From NCBI RefSeq assembly GCF_025963695.1, contig NZ_JAOQAH010000066.1, positions 23,223-87,222 of the forward strand: a stretch of DNA of 64,000 bases. The letters run 5' to 3'. Shown here one piece after another: positions 1-8,153 of this stretch; position 1 is the stretch's first letter; each line of letters opens with the position of its first letter. Made by a program: the position numbers and the translations under genes. The notes under the pieces were generated by a model that was given only the letters and a program-made list of their open reading frames with translations, was not told the origin of the DNA and ran no database searches. This DNA is from Segetibacter sp. (GTDB lineage: Bacteria; Bacteroidota; Bacteroidia; Chitinophagales; Chitinophagaceae).

Positions 1-1374
1 AAACTGGCCGTTAGGATGCATATACCAATCTTTAGTAAGCAACATTAATTGCTCTTTAGCAAAATGCGGATCAACAAGGGAAAACGGGATGCAGTGAAAA
101 GCAAGGTCCCAGGCTGCATACCATGGGTACTCCCACTTATCAGGCATTGAAATAATGTCGGCATTATTCAAGTGAATCCATTCGTGGTTTCTTCCTTTTA
201 ACCGTGCTGCATCGGGACGTGGTTGGGCTGGGTCGCCTTTAAGCCACTCCTCTACGTCATAGTAATAAAACTGTTTACTCCACAACAAGCCTGCAAGCGC
301 CTGGCGGTGAACCAGCTTTTCATCTTCAGATACAATATCCTGTTGCAATAATGCGTAAAACTCATCGGCCTCGTTAATCCTGGTTCTTAATATGCTTTCA
401 AAATTTTTGAACGGTTGTTTACGATCGGTACATAATCGTAACCGTATCGTTGTAGATTCGTTGCCCTTTACTACCAGGTCATAGTTCGCTGTAACTTTAG
501 TGGTATTTCCATTTGTGGCAATTGCTTTTTCATTTCCATGTACCAGGTATTCATTAACCCCATCTTTTACTAATGCGCTTTTGTTATCTATCCCATATAA
601 GCTGCTGTTGTTGGTTTCATTCTCACAAAATAAAAGGGGCGGGTTGTTTTCAAGATATAACGTAAGATTACCGAGCGCTTCATGGTTAATATTGATATCT
701 CCGCTAGGAGACGAATTAAGGTGCGGTTTGTAATTGTTATAGCCCCACGACCAGGTATCGCGAAACCAAAGTTGAGGCAACACGTTAAGCATTGCAGCTT
801 CACTTCCGCGGTTATGTACTGTAATCTTTATAAGTATATCCTCTTCGCTTGCTTTTGCATATTCAACAAACACATCAAAATACTTGTCGTTGTCAAAGAT
901 GCCGGTATCTATTAGTTCGTATTCCGGTTGCATTTTATCCCGCTTCCGGTTTTCTTCAAGCAGCTTTACATAGGGAAATTCGCTCTGAGGATACTTATAC
1001 AACATCTTCATGTAAGAGTGAGTGGGAGTGGAGTCGAGGTAATAGTACAGCTCCTTCACATCCTCTCCGTGGTTGCCTTCATTACCCCCCAATCCAAAAA
1101 GCCTTTCTTTAATGATCGGATCTTTTTTATTCCACAAACTCACCGAAAAGCATAGCAGCTGTTCGCTATCGCTTATGCCGGCAATACCATCTTCTCCCCA
1201 CCTGTAGGCTTTGCTTCTGGCCATGTCGTGTGTAAGGTATTCCCACGGATTTCCTCCTGCACTATAATCTTCCCTCACTGTTCCCCATTGGCGGTCAGAA
1301 ACATAAGGTCCCCATTTTTTCCATTTCTTTTTTCCCTCTGTTGATTCCTGCAAACGCAATTGTTCCTGGCTCAT
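1..1374 (-). CDS. Glucosidase (MGH1/GH63-like), C-terminus cut by window edge
   Basis: The first 458 codons of a larger enzyme are present; the frame is open to base 1, so the C-terminus lies outside the window. The N-terminus reads MSQEQLRLQES and is followed by KKWGPYVSDRQWGTVREDYS and by RWGEDGIAGISD. These are typical of bacterial proteins annotated as glucosidase with an MGH1-like (alpha/alpha)6-barrel, usually near 880 residues, so about half is visible. An all-beta N-terminal region precedes the start of the helical barrel (LLWSKQFYYYDVEEWLKG, then EYPWYAAWDLAFHCIPFSLV near the edge). There is no signal peptide, so a cytoplasmic role on alpha-glucosides is inferred. It starts 12 bp after the stop of the VOC gene on the same strand and is probably co-transcribed with it. 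The exact substrate is unknown. Confidence 0.8.
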   Translation of the reverse strand, partial: MSQEQLRLQESTEGKKKWKKWGPYVSDRQWGTVREDYSAGGNPWEYLTHDMARSKAYRWGEDGIAGISDSEQLLCFSVSLWNKKDPIIKERLFGLGGNEGNHGEDVKELYYYLDSTPTHSYMKMLYKYPQSEFPYVKLLEENRKRDKMQPEYELIDTGIFDNDKYFDVFVEYAKASEEDILIKITVHNRGSEAAMLNVLPQLWFRDTWSWGYNNYKPHLNSSPSGDININHEALGNLTLYLENNPPLLFCENETNNSSLYGIDNKSALVKDGVNEYLVHGNEKAIATNGNTTKVTANYDLVVKGNESTTIRLRLCTDRKQPFKNFESILRTRINEADEFYALLQQDIVSEDEKLVHRQALAGLLWSKQFYYYDVEEWLKGDPAQPRPDAARLKGRNHEWIHLNNADIISMPDKWEYPWYAAWDLAFHCIPFSLVDPHFAKEQLMLLTKDWYMHPNGQF

Positions 1375-1386
1375 TTGATTGCTGTA

Positions 1387-1794
1387 TTAATTCTGACTTC
1401 CTGAACCCTGGTCCATCCACATCACTTCCCAAAGGTGTCCATCCAGGTCCTGGTAACCATGACCATACATGAAGCCATGGTCTTGTGCTTCGTTGTATGT
1501 TTTTCCACCGGCTTCTATCGCTTTTCTGACCAACTCATCTACTTTTTCCCTGCTTTCGGCCGAAAGGCATATAATAGATTCTGTACTTTTTGTTGCGTCA
1601 GCAATTTCATTTGGTACAAAGGTTTTAAAAAATTCCTCTACCAGCAGCATTACAAAAATATCTTCGCCAATAATCATGCAGGTCGCCTTCTCATTAGTGA
1701 ATTGTGGATTGAACGAATATCCAAGTTTGGTAAAAAAGACGATCGATTTATCAAGGTCTTTAACCGGTAAGTTCACAAAAATTTTAGTTGCCAT
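1387..1794 (-). CDS. VOC-family (glyoxalase/bleomycin-resistance fold) protein
   Basis: This is a 135-residue single-domain vicinal-oxygen-chelate protein. It begins with the beta strand TKIFVNLPVKDLDKSIVFFTKLGY and ends with DLDGHLWEVMWMD, the usual last metal-ligand strand (the Glu of WEVMW). The central part carries the insertion KTYNEAQDHGFMYGHGYQD seen in the lactoylglutathione-lyase-like group that is often annotated simply as VOC family protein. No signal peptide is present, so it is cytoplasmic. It lies directly upstream of the glucosidase on the same strand with a 12-bp gap. Function beyond the fold cannot be told from sequence; a metal-dependent isomerase, dioxygenase or binding role are all possible. 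Confidence 0.85.
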   Translation of the reverse strand: MATKIFVNLPVKDLDKSIVFFTKLGYSFNPQFTNEKATCMIIGEDIFVMLLVEEFFKTFVPNEIADATKSTESIICLSAESREKVDELVRKAIEAGGKTYNEAQDHGFMYGHGYQDLDGHLWEVMWMDQGSGSQN

Positions 1795-2065
1795 GATGTG
1801 TGTTTTTTGATTGAAAAAAATAAAAGGTTTGGTTTTGTGACACTAATTCTGCAGTAAATGAAGTGCGCGATCCTCCTGCAAAAGGTCTTTCAAAACGTTT
1901 TTGGTTTATTGATTGTGATTTCCCGTTCAATGCCATATTCTTTTCTCGGAATAATGCAATAATTAAAACGATTGCAATAATGATTAAGAGAACAACCGGG
2001 ATTTTTACTCATTTTCACTGTTGTTTCACGGGCGGGCGAAGACTTTTTTTATAAAGAAAACGCCA

Positions 2066-2302
2066 TTACATTGTTATAACACTTTCATCAGGTAACACTT
2101 CTGCATCAAATCCAAGCTCTTTTAACAGGTTAATAAGCACAGCGGCTTCTACTTGTCCTGTCGAACTTTTTACCCGCAAAATCCTGTCACAATCCTCGAG
2201 GTCGAAGTTTGCTTTATACTCCCCGAAGTTTTGATGAATATGATAAACAAGCATGTTAGCATGATCATCCTCAATAACATTGGTTTTAAAAACTTCTACC
2301 AT
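2066..2302 (-). CDS. Small conserved-looking protein, HMA-like fold suspected
   Basis: A 78-residue protein beginning MVEVFKTNVIEDDHANMLV. The ATG at 2302 is preferred over a TTG six bases upstream. The order beta (VEVFKTNV), helix (ANMLVYHIHQNFG), beta (YKANFDLEDCDRILRVKS), helix (VEAAVLINLLKELGFDAEVLPD) resembles the ferredoxin-like fold of heavy-metal-associated domains, but the CxxC metal site is absent, so metal binding is not supported. It begins 13 bp after the DoxX gene stop on the same strand, which suggests one transcript. It may help regulate or bind the DoxX product, but that is only inference from position. Confidence 0.6.
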   Translation of the reverse strand: MVEVFKTNVIEDDHANMLVYHIHQNFGEYKANFDLEDCDRILRVKSSTGQVEAAVLINLLKELGFDAEVLPDESVITM

Positions 2303-2315
2303 AATCAATGAATTT

Positions 2316-2762
2316 TTAAAAACTTGCTTCGTTTTGTAAGATGCTATTTTCTTTCGAGACGTAATAGCGCCGATCTTTTATTTTATGATAACAGATATAC
2401 GAAACAACTAACAATGCCATAGTTATTAAAGGTGAAAAAGAACTTGAGACAGCACCGTCAATAGAAAGATGGGCAATAAGTGCAGAGATATAATCTATTC
2501 CAAGTGCTACGTATCCCCATTCTTTTATTCGTTTTCCTACTGGTAGTATCAGTATGAGGCCGCCAATAATGTGTCCTATATTTAATTCCCATCTAAACCA
2601 TTCGGGAAGGCCCAGGTGTCTTATTCCGTCAATAGCCATTTGTGAATTCATAAAAAAAGATCCTGATAATGTAAATAGGGCTAACAGACCTGTTGCCATC
2701 CAATAAATAATTCTTGTGTTCTTTGACCTGTCGCCCGTAATTTTTTCTGAAGTTGTTGTCAT
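2316..2762 (-). CDS. DoxX-like integral membrane protein
   Basis: A 148-residue protein with four predicted membrane helices: about residues 18-37 (IIYWMATGLLALFTLSGSFF), 62-78, 83-101 and 105-124. The motif FTLSGSFFMN with the following HLGLPEWFRWELNIGHIIGG is typical of the DoxX-like/DUF4345-type family in Bacteroidota. The family is named after a thiosulfate:quinone oxidoreductase subunit, but most members have no proven activity. It forms a likely two-gene unit with the small protein at 2066-2302. The N-terminal 16 residues are polar, so the start is reasonable, but no clear ribosome binding site is visible, as is usual here. Confidence 0.75.
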   Translation of the reverse strand: MTTTSEKITGDRSKNTRIIYWMATGLLALFTLSGSFFMNSQMAIDGIRHLGLPEWFRWELNIGHIIGGLILILPVGKRIKEWGYVALGIDYISALIAHLSIDGAVSSSFSPLITMALLVVSYICYHKIKDRRYYVSKENSILQNEASF

Positions 2763-2892
2763 TGTTTTTAATTTTTATCGTGATTCAATTTTTATCTTAT
2801 TTCATTTTAGCGATCGGGCACGTTACTTTTTTAATAACGTTACCATGCTTTATGAGGGCACGCCTGTGTTTACAAACTTTTGTACAAGCCCC

Positions 2893-2912
2893 AACATGGT
2901 TGTGTCACTCAC
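2893..2912 (-). repeat. Dispersed intergenic repeat, type A copy 1
   Basis: On the minus strand this reads GTGAGTGACACAACCATGTT, matching the type A repeat found throughout the window. It lies in inverse orientation to copy 2, which starts 158 bp downstream. The 461-bp gap between the DoxX gene and the GlxA regulator contains both copies and a gene remnant. Confidence 0.75.
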
Positions 2913-2997
2913 TTATACTGTATCGCTTCTTTCACCTGTTAACCGCGCTAACTTTATGACTTTACGAAAGGACAAGCTATAGCGGGGTGTGCCTCTC

Positions 2998-3067
2998 TTA
3001 AAGCACAGACGAAATATTGCCAGCAGGATCTTTAAACCAGGCGATAAAAAGTTGATTAGAAATTTGC
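2998..3067 (-). pseudogene. Remnant of a VOC-family gene (C-terminal tail only)
   Basis: Translated on the minus strand this segment encodes ISNQLFIAWFKDPAGNISS followed by two codons and a TAA at 2998-3000. AWFKDPAGN is the characteristic last beta-strand motif of glyoxalase/bleomycin-resistance (VOC) proteins, where it sits 5-10 residues from the C-terminus, as here. Everything upstream of it is gone: the coding similarity stops within a few bases of repeat copy 2 (3070-3096). It is a dead 3' fragment, distinct from the intact VOC gene at 1387-1794. Confidence 0.6.
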
Positions 3068-3069
3068 AG

Positions 3070-3096
3070 GTACAAGTGAGTGACACAACGATGTTT
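3070..3096 (+). repeat. Dispersed intergenic repeat, type A copy 2
   Basis: It reads GTACAAGTGAGTGACACAAC followed by GATGTTT, the best match to the type A consensus. It abuts the truncated VOC remnant on its left and is inverted relative to copy 1 at 2893-2912. Confidence 0.8.
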
Positions 3097-3188
3097 AATA
3101 GCGGTACTTAGCGGGTCACCCATATTCTTATACAAACCTACTGTCTTTATTAATGTTTTAAAAGGTGTAACTACGGCAATCTAAGGGG

Positions 3189-3219
3189 TTGATTGCGACA
3201 AAGGCTTTACCTATTTTTG
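3189..3219 (+). promoter_or_regulatory. Bacteroidota-type promoter of the GlxA-like regulator gene
   Basis: TTG at 3189-3191, a 20-bp spacer, then TATTTTTG at 3212-3219 matches the Bacteroidota consensus TTTG / TAnnTTTG. Only AGAG (4 nt) separates the box from the ATG at 3224, so transcription should start at or next to the start codon. Confidence 0.55.
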
Positions 3220-3223
3220 AGAG

Positions 3224-4204
3224 ATGAAACATATATCTATCCTCGTTCCTAAAGGAGCCATATTAGGAAGCCTTGAAGGTTCACGCCAGTTATTTAGCCA
3301 GGTGAATGAATTTTTTAAAGCTAAGGGTACCGCACCTGTTTTTAAAGTGCAGTTGGTTGGACTTACAAAGGAAACACCACTTAGCGGCGGTTCGTTTACA
3401 GCAAACGCAGATGTATTGTTAGATGACGTAAAAAAGACGGACCTGATTATTATACCGGCATTGGACGGAGACCTGACAGTTGCTATAGAAAACAATAAAG
3501 ATTTTGTCCCCTGGATAATACAACAATATAAAAGCGGGGCAGAGGTGGCAAGCCTTTGTTTAGGAGCCTTCCTGCTTGCCTCAACGGGTCTCTTAAAAGG
3601 AAGAAAATGTGCAACTCACTGGATGGCAGAAGCTGGTTTCAGGCAGCTATTTCCGGATGTAAACCTGGTAACTGAAAAGATTATTACTGATCAGCAAGGC
3701 ATTTATTCAAGCGGTGGCGCTTTCTCTTATCTTAATCTGATTTTGTACCTTATTGAGAAGCATGCGGGCCGTGACATTGCTGTTTTGACTGCCAAAGTGT
3801 TTGCAATAGAAATAGAGCGGAAGGATCAATTGTCGTTTGTAATTTTTGAAGGACAAAAGAACCATGAAGATGAGCCGATAAAACAGGCACAGGAATTTAT
3901 TGAAAAAAATTACCAGGATAAAATAAGCATTGAGCGGCTGACGTCTATGTTTGCTTTAAGCCGTAGAAATTTTGAGCGCAGGTTTAAAAAAGCGACGGCG
4001 AATACAGTGGCAGAATATATACAGCGCGTAAAAATTGAAGCTGCAAAAATGAGCCTTGAGTCAACGAGGGATAATGTGAACGATGCGATGTATAAAGTTG
4101 GTTATACTGATCCGAAAGCTTTCCGCCTGAGTTTTAGAAAGATCACGGGTTTGTCGCCGTTAGCGTACCGGAATAAATATAACCGTGAAATGTTGGTAGC
4201 GTAA
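3224..4204 (+). CDS. GlxA-type transcriptional regulator (DJ-1/PfpI domain + AraC HTH)
   Basis: A 326-residue cytoplasmic regulator. Residues 1-190 form a DJ-1/PfpI-like domain (MKHISILVPKGAILGSLEGS, ASLCLGAFLLASTG with the nucleophile-elbow Cys, YSSGGAFSYLNLILYL). Residues about 225-320 form an AraC-type double helix-turn-helix (SIERLTSMFALSRRNFERRF, then NDAMYKVGYTDPKAFRLSFR and the family ending GLSPLAYRNKY). Family members control catabolic operons in response to an unknown ligand held by the DJ-1 domain. Neighbouring genes are divergent or convergent, so the target is not evident. The start is placed by the promoter box just upstream, and transcription ends in a strong bidirectional hairpin shared with the convergent DUF6807 gene. 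Confidence 0.9.
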   Translation: MKHISILVPKGAILGSLEGSRQLFSQVNEFFKAKGTAPVFKVQLVGLTKETPLSGGSFTANADVLLDDVKKTDLIIIPALDGDLTVAIENNKDFVPWIIQQYKSGAEVASLCLGAFLLASTGLLKGRKCATHWMAEAGFRQLFPDVNLVTEKIITDQQGIYSSGGAFSYLNLILYLIEKHAGRDIAVLTAKVFAIEIERKDQLSFVIFEGQKNHEDEPIKQAQEFIEKNYQDKISIERLTSMFALSRRNFERRFKKATANTVAEYIQRVKIEAAKMSLESTRDNVNDAMYKVGYTDPKAFRLSFRKITGLSPLAYRNKYNREMLVA

Positions 4205-4209
4205 TTTTT

Positions 4210-4252
4210 AAATAACACGGCCTGCTTTTTTTAAAAGTAGGCCGTGTTATTT
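4210..4252. terminator. Bidirectional terminator between convergent genes
   Basis: AAATAACACGGCCT (4210-4223) pairs perfectly with AGGCCGTGTTATTT (4239-4252), a 14-bp stem whose loop contains a T run. It sits 6 bp after the GlxA stop and 36 bp before the end of the convergent DUF6807 gene, and serves both strands. Confidence 0.9.
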
Positions 4253-4287
4253 ACTTTATGTTACTACGCAAGAAACTGAAACCTTTA

Positions 4288-5334
4288 CTATCTTTTACTA
4301 AACTCAGCCGCCACCTTATTTAATTGTTCTGAAGAAGTTGATTGTTTTCCTTCTTCTATCAATACCCGGTATTTAAAAGTAACAGACTCTCCTGGTTTAA
4401 GTGTTAAGTTTTTTGCTGATTTGTTATTTGTAAAAATTTTCTCTCCTAACGGATTTGCTGCAAATAAGCCATAACCCCTTGCGTGCCAAAAAGTAGGGTA
4501 ATTGGGATTCGAAGGATGGTCGATGATGCTGATACTTACTGAGTCGTTACCCATTTTGCCGTAAACCTTACACCAAACGGCCCTTGTACTCCAAACATCA
4601 TTGCCTTGTTTGCCTTCGCTGGTTACGTAATTACCGTTGGGTAATTTATCTGTTCCTGCTTTTACAATAGTTACAATGCCTTTGTCATCTGTAAATTTCT
4701 GATCTTCCTTAGAGGGTATTTCAAGTGCATGGGCAACCCTTAAACCCAACAGGCCATCTTTTGCGTCTTTGAAGACTACTTGCGTATTTGCTTTTAACAC
4801 TGTGGTTCTGTCTATGATTCGTTGGTTTCCTTTTCCTGTAAACTCAAAGCTTGTTGTTTCTTCCAACAGCACCTCGTTTTTCTGGTTGGTCCAGTTTGCA
4901 TGGTATGCCAACACCCCCTTATCCCCGCTGGATGTCTTCAGAATTTTATCGGTTTTTATCCAACCGTATAAATGTTTTTTATCTTGTGCAATAGCGAAAG
5001 AATTATTCCAAAAGTCTAAGCCGTTTACGTTTTCAAAGTTGAGCCAAAGGCCAAGGTGATGAGGGTGATCGGTTGGGTCGCCGGTTTTAGTACGCAAAGG
5101 AAAACCCCGTGTTACTTCGGTTCCTGCGGACGAATGAATCGGGTATAAGACAGGCTTTTCTATAGCGCCAGGATATAAAAAGCTAGTAAAAAGCTTACCG
5201 CCAATTGTTATGTCAAATTTGTTTTCCTTAGGATCTTTTACAATTCTAACCGGCTCATTTTTTTGAGCAAATGTTTTAGAAATAAAGACATGTAAGAGCA
5301 AACAGGCGGTAAAAGCATAAAGGTTTCTTTTCAT
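4288..5334 (-). CDS. Secreted DUF6807 (PmoA-like) protein
   Basis: A 348-residue protein with a Sec signal peptide (MKRNLYAFTACLLLHVFISKTFA, cut before QKNEP). The rest is a beta-rich domain with HSSAGTEVTRGFPL, DHPHHLGLWLNFENVNGLDFWN and HARGYGLFAANPLG, characteristic of the family called methane oxygenase PmoA or DUF6807 in Bacteroidota and Planctomycetes. The PmoA name comes from a weak fungal similarity and should not be read as methane oxidation. Family genes usually lie beside Gfo/Idh/MocA oxidoreductases and sugar-breakdown genes, so a periplasmic carbohydrate-related function is likely. The His-rich DHPHHLG segment could be a ligand or metal site. The gene stands alone here; a broken Gfo/Idh/MocA gene lies 4 kb away. 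Confidence 0.8.
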   Translation of the reverse strand: MKRNLYAFTACLLLHVFISKTFAQKNEPVRIVKDPKENKFDITIGGKLFTSFLYPGAIEKPVLYPIHSSAGTEVTRGFPLRTKTGDPTDHPHHLGLWLNFENVNGLDFWNNSFAIAQDKKHLYGWIKTDKILKTSSGDKGVLAYHANWTNQKNEVLLEETTSFEFTGKGNQRIIDRTTVLKANTQVVFKDAKDGLLGLRVAHALEIPSKEDQKFTDDKGIVTIVKAGTDKLPNGNYVTSEGKQGNDVWSTRAVWCKVYGKMGNDSVSISIIDHPSNPNYPTFWHARGYGLFAANPLGEKIFTNNKSAKNLTLKPGESVTFKYRVLIEEGKQSTSSEQLNKVAAEFSKR

Positions 5335-5546
5335 CTATCAAGGTTTATCTTATTACCCGCGCTAATGGGGCAATCGTGTTTATAAATTTTTGAACAATTT
5401 AAATATAAAATTGAATACTGGAATTTGTTTTTCGAACCATACACCGTTAGATGACCTTTGCTTTTGCTGTGGAAGATTTACGATAGTCAGACGTTGCGAG
5501 CACTTTGTTCGTTCCAGGTTTTAATCGGTTCAGTCAGGCTATTTAC

Positions 5547-5554
5547 TATTTTTG
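5547..5554 (+). promoter_or_regulatory. -7 promoter box of the 2-hydroxyacid dehydrogenase gene
   Basis: TATTTTTG fits TAnnTTTG exactly and is separated from the ATG at 5559 by only ACCG. The -33 element is weak. This predicts a leaderless transcript. Confidence 0.5.
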
Positions 5555-5558
5555 ACCG

Positions 5559-6554
5559 ATGAAAATCACTTTCTTTTCTACCCAGCCTTACGATAAAGAT
5601 TTTTTTAATAAACATAACGACGGCCTGGGCTTTACGTTTGAATTTTTGGAAGCCGGATTAGATGAAAAAACAGTAGACCTGGTTAAAAAAAGTGTAGCAG
5701 TTTGTGTGTTTGTAAATGATAAAGTTAACAGGAAGGTAATTGAATGCCTGGCACTGAATGGGGTAAAAGTAATAGCCCTAAGGTGTGCCGGTTTTAATAA
5801 TGTTGACCTTGCTGCTGCCAAGGAAAATAATATAAGTGTTTGCCGCGTTCCTGCTTATTCTCCGCAGGCAGTGGCTGAACATGCTGTAGCCATGATCTTG
5901 ACTCTTAACCGCAAAACTCATAAAGCTTATAACCGCATTCGCGAACAAAATTTTTCTTTGAATGGTTTACTCGGTTTTGATTTGCATGGAAAAACTGTTG
6001 GTGTAATTGGTACCGGCAATATTGGTCGGGCGTTTTGTAAAATTATGATTGGGTTTGGCTGTAACGTAGTTGCCTTTGACCTGATTGCAAATAGGGAAGT
6101 TGAAGCTTTGGGTGTCCGTTATATGCCTTTGATGGACGTGTTAGCGGCAAGCCATATTATTTCCCTTCACTCACCATTAAACGATCAAACACATAACCTG
6201 GTGAATGTTGACACAATCGCTATGATGAAAACAGGGGTGATGCTAATAAATACCAGCCGCGGAGGTTTGGTAGATACAAAGGCGGTTATTGACGGATTGA
6301 AATCAGGTAAATTGGGCTATGTAGGGATAGACGTATATGAACAGGAAGAGAAGCTGTTTTTTAGAGATTTGTCAGCCGGCATTATACTGGATGATGTCAT
6401 ATCCCGCCTGATCAGTTTTCCCAATGTGCTGATTACTTCACACCAGGGATTTTTTACCGATGAGGCCCTCACAAAAATTGCAGTAGTAACGCTATCAAAT
6501 ATTGATGCGATTTTGAAAAATCAAGATATTGAAATGGCTAACTCACTTGCTTAA
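5559..6554 (+). CDS. ldhA: D-2-hydroxyacid dehydrogenase, D-lactate dehydrogenase type
   Basis: A 331-residue NAD-dependent dehydrogenase that most likely reduces pyruvate to D-lactate in the cytoplasm. The NAD-binding Rossmann motif is GKTVGVIGTGNIGRAF (about 145-160). The catalytic Arg is in NTSRGGLVD, the Glu in GIDVYEQEE, and the His in ITSHQGFFTDEAL. The substrate-side motif RCAGFNNVDL near residue 80 and the length match fermentative LdhA-type enzymes rather than phosphoglycerate dehydrogenase, which usually carries a C-terminal ACT domain. The gene is alone on its transcript, and the ATG is fixed by the promoter box 4 nt upstream. A related 2-oxoacid could be the true substrate, so the symbol is tentative. 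Confidence 0.85.
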   Translation: MKITFFSTQPYDKDFFNKHNDGLGFTFEFLEAGLDEKTVDLVKKSVAVCVFVNDKVNRKVIECLALNGVKVIALRCAGFNNVDLAAAKENNISVCRVPAYSPQAVAEHAVAMILTLNRKTHKAYNRIREQNFSLNGLLGFDLHGKTVGVIGTGNIGRAFCKIMIGFGCNVVAFDLIANREVEALGVRYMPLMDVLAASHIISLHSPLNDQTHNLVNVDTIAMMKTGVMLINTSRGGLVDTKAVIDGLKSGKLGYVGIDVYEQEEKLFFRDLSAGIILDDVISRLISFPNVLITSHQGFFTDEALTKIAVVTLSNIDAILKNQDIEMANSLA

Positions 6555-6763
6555 ATTGGGTATAAGTGTATGCACACAAGACAGATTTTTGATGAGGCAG
6601 TCATAAGTTGGAAAATTTTATTGTGTTATAAAACGTATGGAAAAGTTAAAATAACGACGAACCATATCTTTTAAACTACGATCTGCGTTAGAAGCAATGT
6701 TATTGGTGTAAAAAAGGTGGTGGAGTAAAAAAATCTTTCAGCAAAAAACTTTTTCTTTGTTTC

Positions 6764-7957
6764 ATGAAAATATTAAAGTATTTATCAATCGTGTTGGCCG
6801 GCCTCATTTTTTTTGTCGCCTGCCAAAAAGAGTTGAGCGTGGATAGCGGGTTTGCTGGAAAGACAGCTACAGGCTCGTTGCTAGACTCGGTCGGCAACTG
6901 TAAAGATATTGCTGTTAATGGTTCTTTTATTGTAGATAGTACGTTAAGCATCGATACCTATGTAACTGTACAAGTTAATTTTGCAACAGGTGGCGCCTAT
7001 AGAATTTTTTCAGACACTCAAAATGGCTTTTCTTTCCAGGACTCAGGGTATTCAGCTCCCGGGCTACAAACCATAAGATTGAAGGCAACAGGCAGACCTT
7101 TGGCTGCAAGGCAAACTACTTTTAATGTAGCATTTGATACTACTTTTTGCTCTTTTACCGTAACGGTTATCAGCAAAACTCCCGCTACTTATTCTCTTGC
7201 CGGTACTCCCGGTAGTTGTACAACTGCTAACGTGCAAGGTGTATATTCTACCGGCATCGCACTTACCTCTGCAAACAAAGTAGCCCTTCAGGTAAATGTT
7301 ACTACGTTAGGAAGCTATACAGTTAGCACAATAGCAACAGGGGGTATGACTTTTAGCGGAACCGGAACTTTTACAGCGTTAGGACCTCAAACTATTACAT
7401 TACAAGGAAGCGGTACACCGACGGTGGCAGGTACTAATTCTATTCCGGTTACGGCGGGCAGCAGTACTTGTAGTTTCTCTGTAAATGTTACTGGAGGAAC
7501 GCCTGGTAGTGTAGTCCCGGAAAATGACCGCGACTCGGCCTGGAGCTTTAACGGAGGAACAAGCTTTTTTCATGGTCCTTTTTATGATGTTTTCGACACT
7601 ACTATAAATAATATTTACGGTTTTATTTTCCTGGGCTATACTCCTACAACGGGGGATACAACCATTCAGTTTGGTGTCTTTTCTGCTACAGGAAAAATCG
7701 CCGCAGGCTCTACCTATAATAGCACAAATTCACTTGCCGCTTTCTATTATACTGATTACAGTGATACTTCAAAGATTAATAAGATTTATACGGCAGATTT
7801 CAATACTCCTTCGGCTAGTACAACCATCTCGATTTCAGCTTATGACTCAACGAGCCGAATAGTGACAGGGACATTTACAGGATCAGCAGTGAATGCATCA
7901 GGGGCTGTTGCTCCGATTACTAATGGTAAGTTTAGGGCAAAGGTTAGGAAAACTTAA
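6764..7957 (+). CDS. Lipoprotein with two tandem Ig-like repeats
   Basis: A 397-residue protein with a lipoprotein signal (MKILKYLSIVLAGLIFFVAC, lipobox ending at Cys20), so it should be lipid-anchored. After the Cys come two related domains of about 95 residues. Repeat 1 runs from GNCKDIAVNG to TTFCSFTVTV; repeat 2 from GSCTTANVQG to SSTCSFSVNV. Each has the same layout of an opening Cys, a Y-V motif, a G-xQTI strand (LQTIRL, PQTITL) and a closing CSF. The remaining 150 residues (DSAWSFNGGTSFFHGPFYD onward) differ and resemble no family I can name. The protein is rich in Ser/Thr/Gly like many surface lipoproteins of Bacteroidota. It is followed by a strong terminator. Function unknown. Confidence 0.8.
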   Translation: MKILKYLSIVLAGLIFFVACQKELSVDSGFAGKTATGSLLDSVGNCKDIAVNGSFIVDSTLSIDTYVTVQVNFATGGAYRIFSDTQNGFSFQDSGYSAPGLQTIRLKATGRPLAARQTTFNVAFDTTFCSFTVTVISKTPATYSLAGTPGSCTTANVQGVYSTGIALTSANKVALQVNVTTLGSYTVSTIATGGMTFSGTGTFTALGPQTITLQGSGTPTVAGTNSIPVTAGSSTCSFSVNVTGGTPGSVVPENDRDSAWSFNGGTSFFHGPFYDVFDTTINNIYGFIFLGYTPTTGDTTIQFGVFSATGKIAAGSTYNSTNSLAAFYYTDYSDTSKINKIYTADFNTPSASTTISISAYDSTSRIVTGTFTGSAVNASGAVAPITNGKFRAKVRKT

Positions 7958-7979
7958 AGTGATTTTTTTGATGATAGAA

Positions 7980-8019
7980 GGAAGGGGTTGTCTTAAAAAG
8001 GTAACCCCTTCCTTTTTTT
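7980..8019 (+). terminator. Rho-independent terminator of the lipoprotein gene
   Basis: GGAAGGGGTT (7980-7989) pairs perfectly with AACCCCTTCC (8003-8012) and is followed by a run of seven T. It begins 22 bp after the stop codon. Confidence 0.9.
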
Positions 8020-8153
8020 AAAATGGTTAAGAAGGTAGAGAAGGTAAGCGTGAGGCGGTCATAAACCTCCTAATCCTGTCCATACCTTAAACTCTATTTT
8101 TTGTTTACTTCCGGACGGACGTTCTCCCGTAAAATTCTAGGGGCTTTTTGATT

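Noticed and set aside
1785..2005. Minus-strand frame with a hydrophobic stretch (VVLLIIIAIVLIIALF) running into the VOC start
   Set aside because: It looks like a small membrane protein, but no ATG, GTG or TTG precedes the helix, and the rest matches nothing.
4288..5334. Methane oxidation function from the PmoA label
   Set aside because: The label comes from weak similarity; the protein is secreted and no methane monooxygenase genes are nearby.
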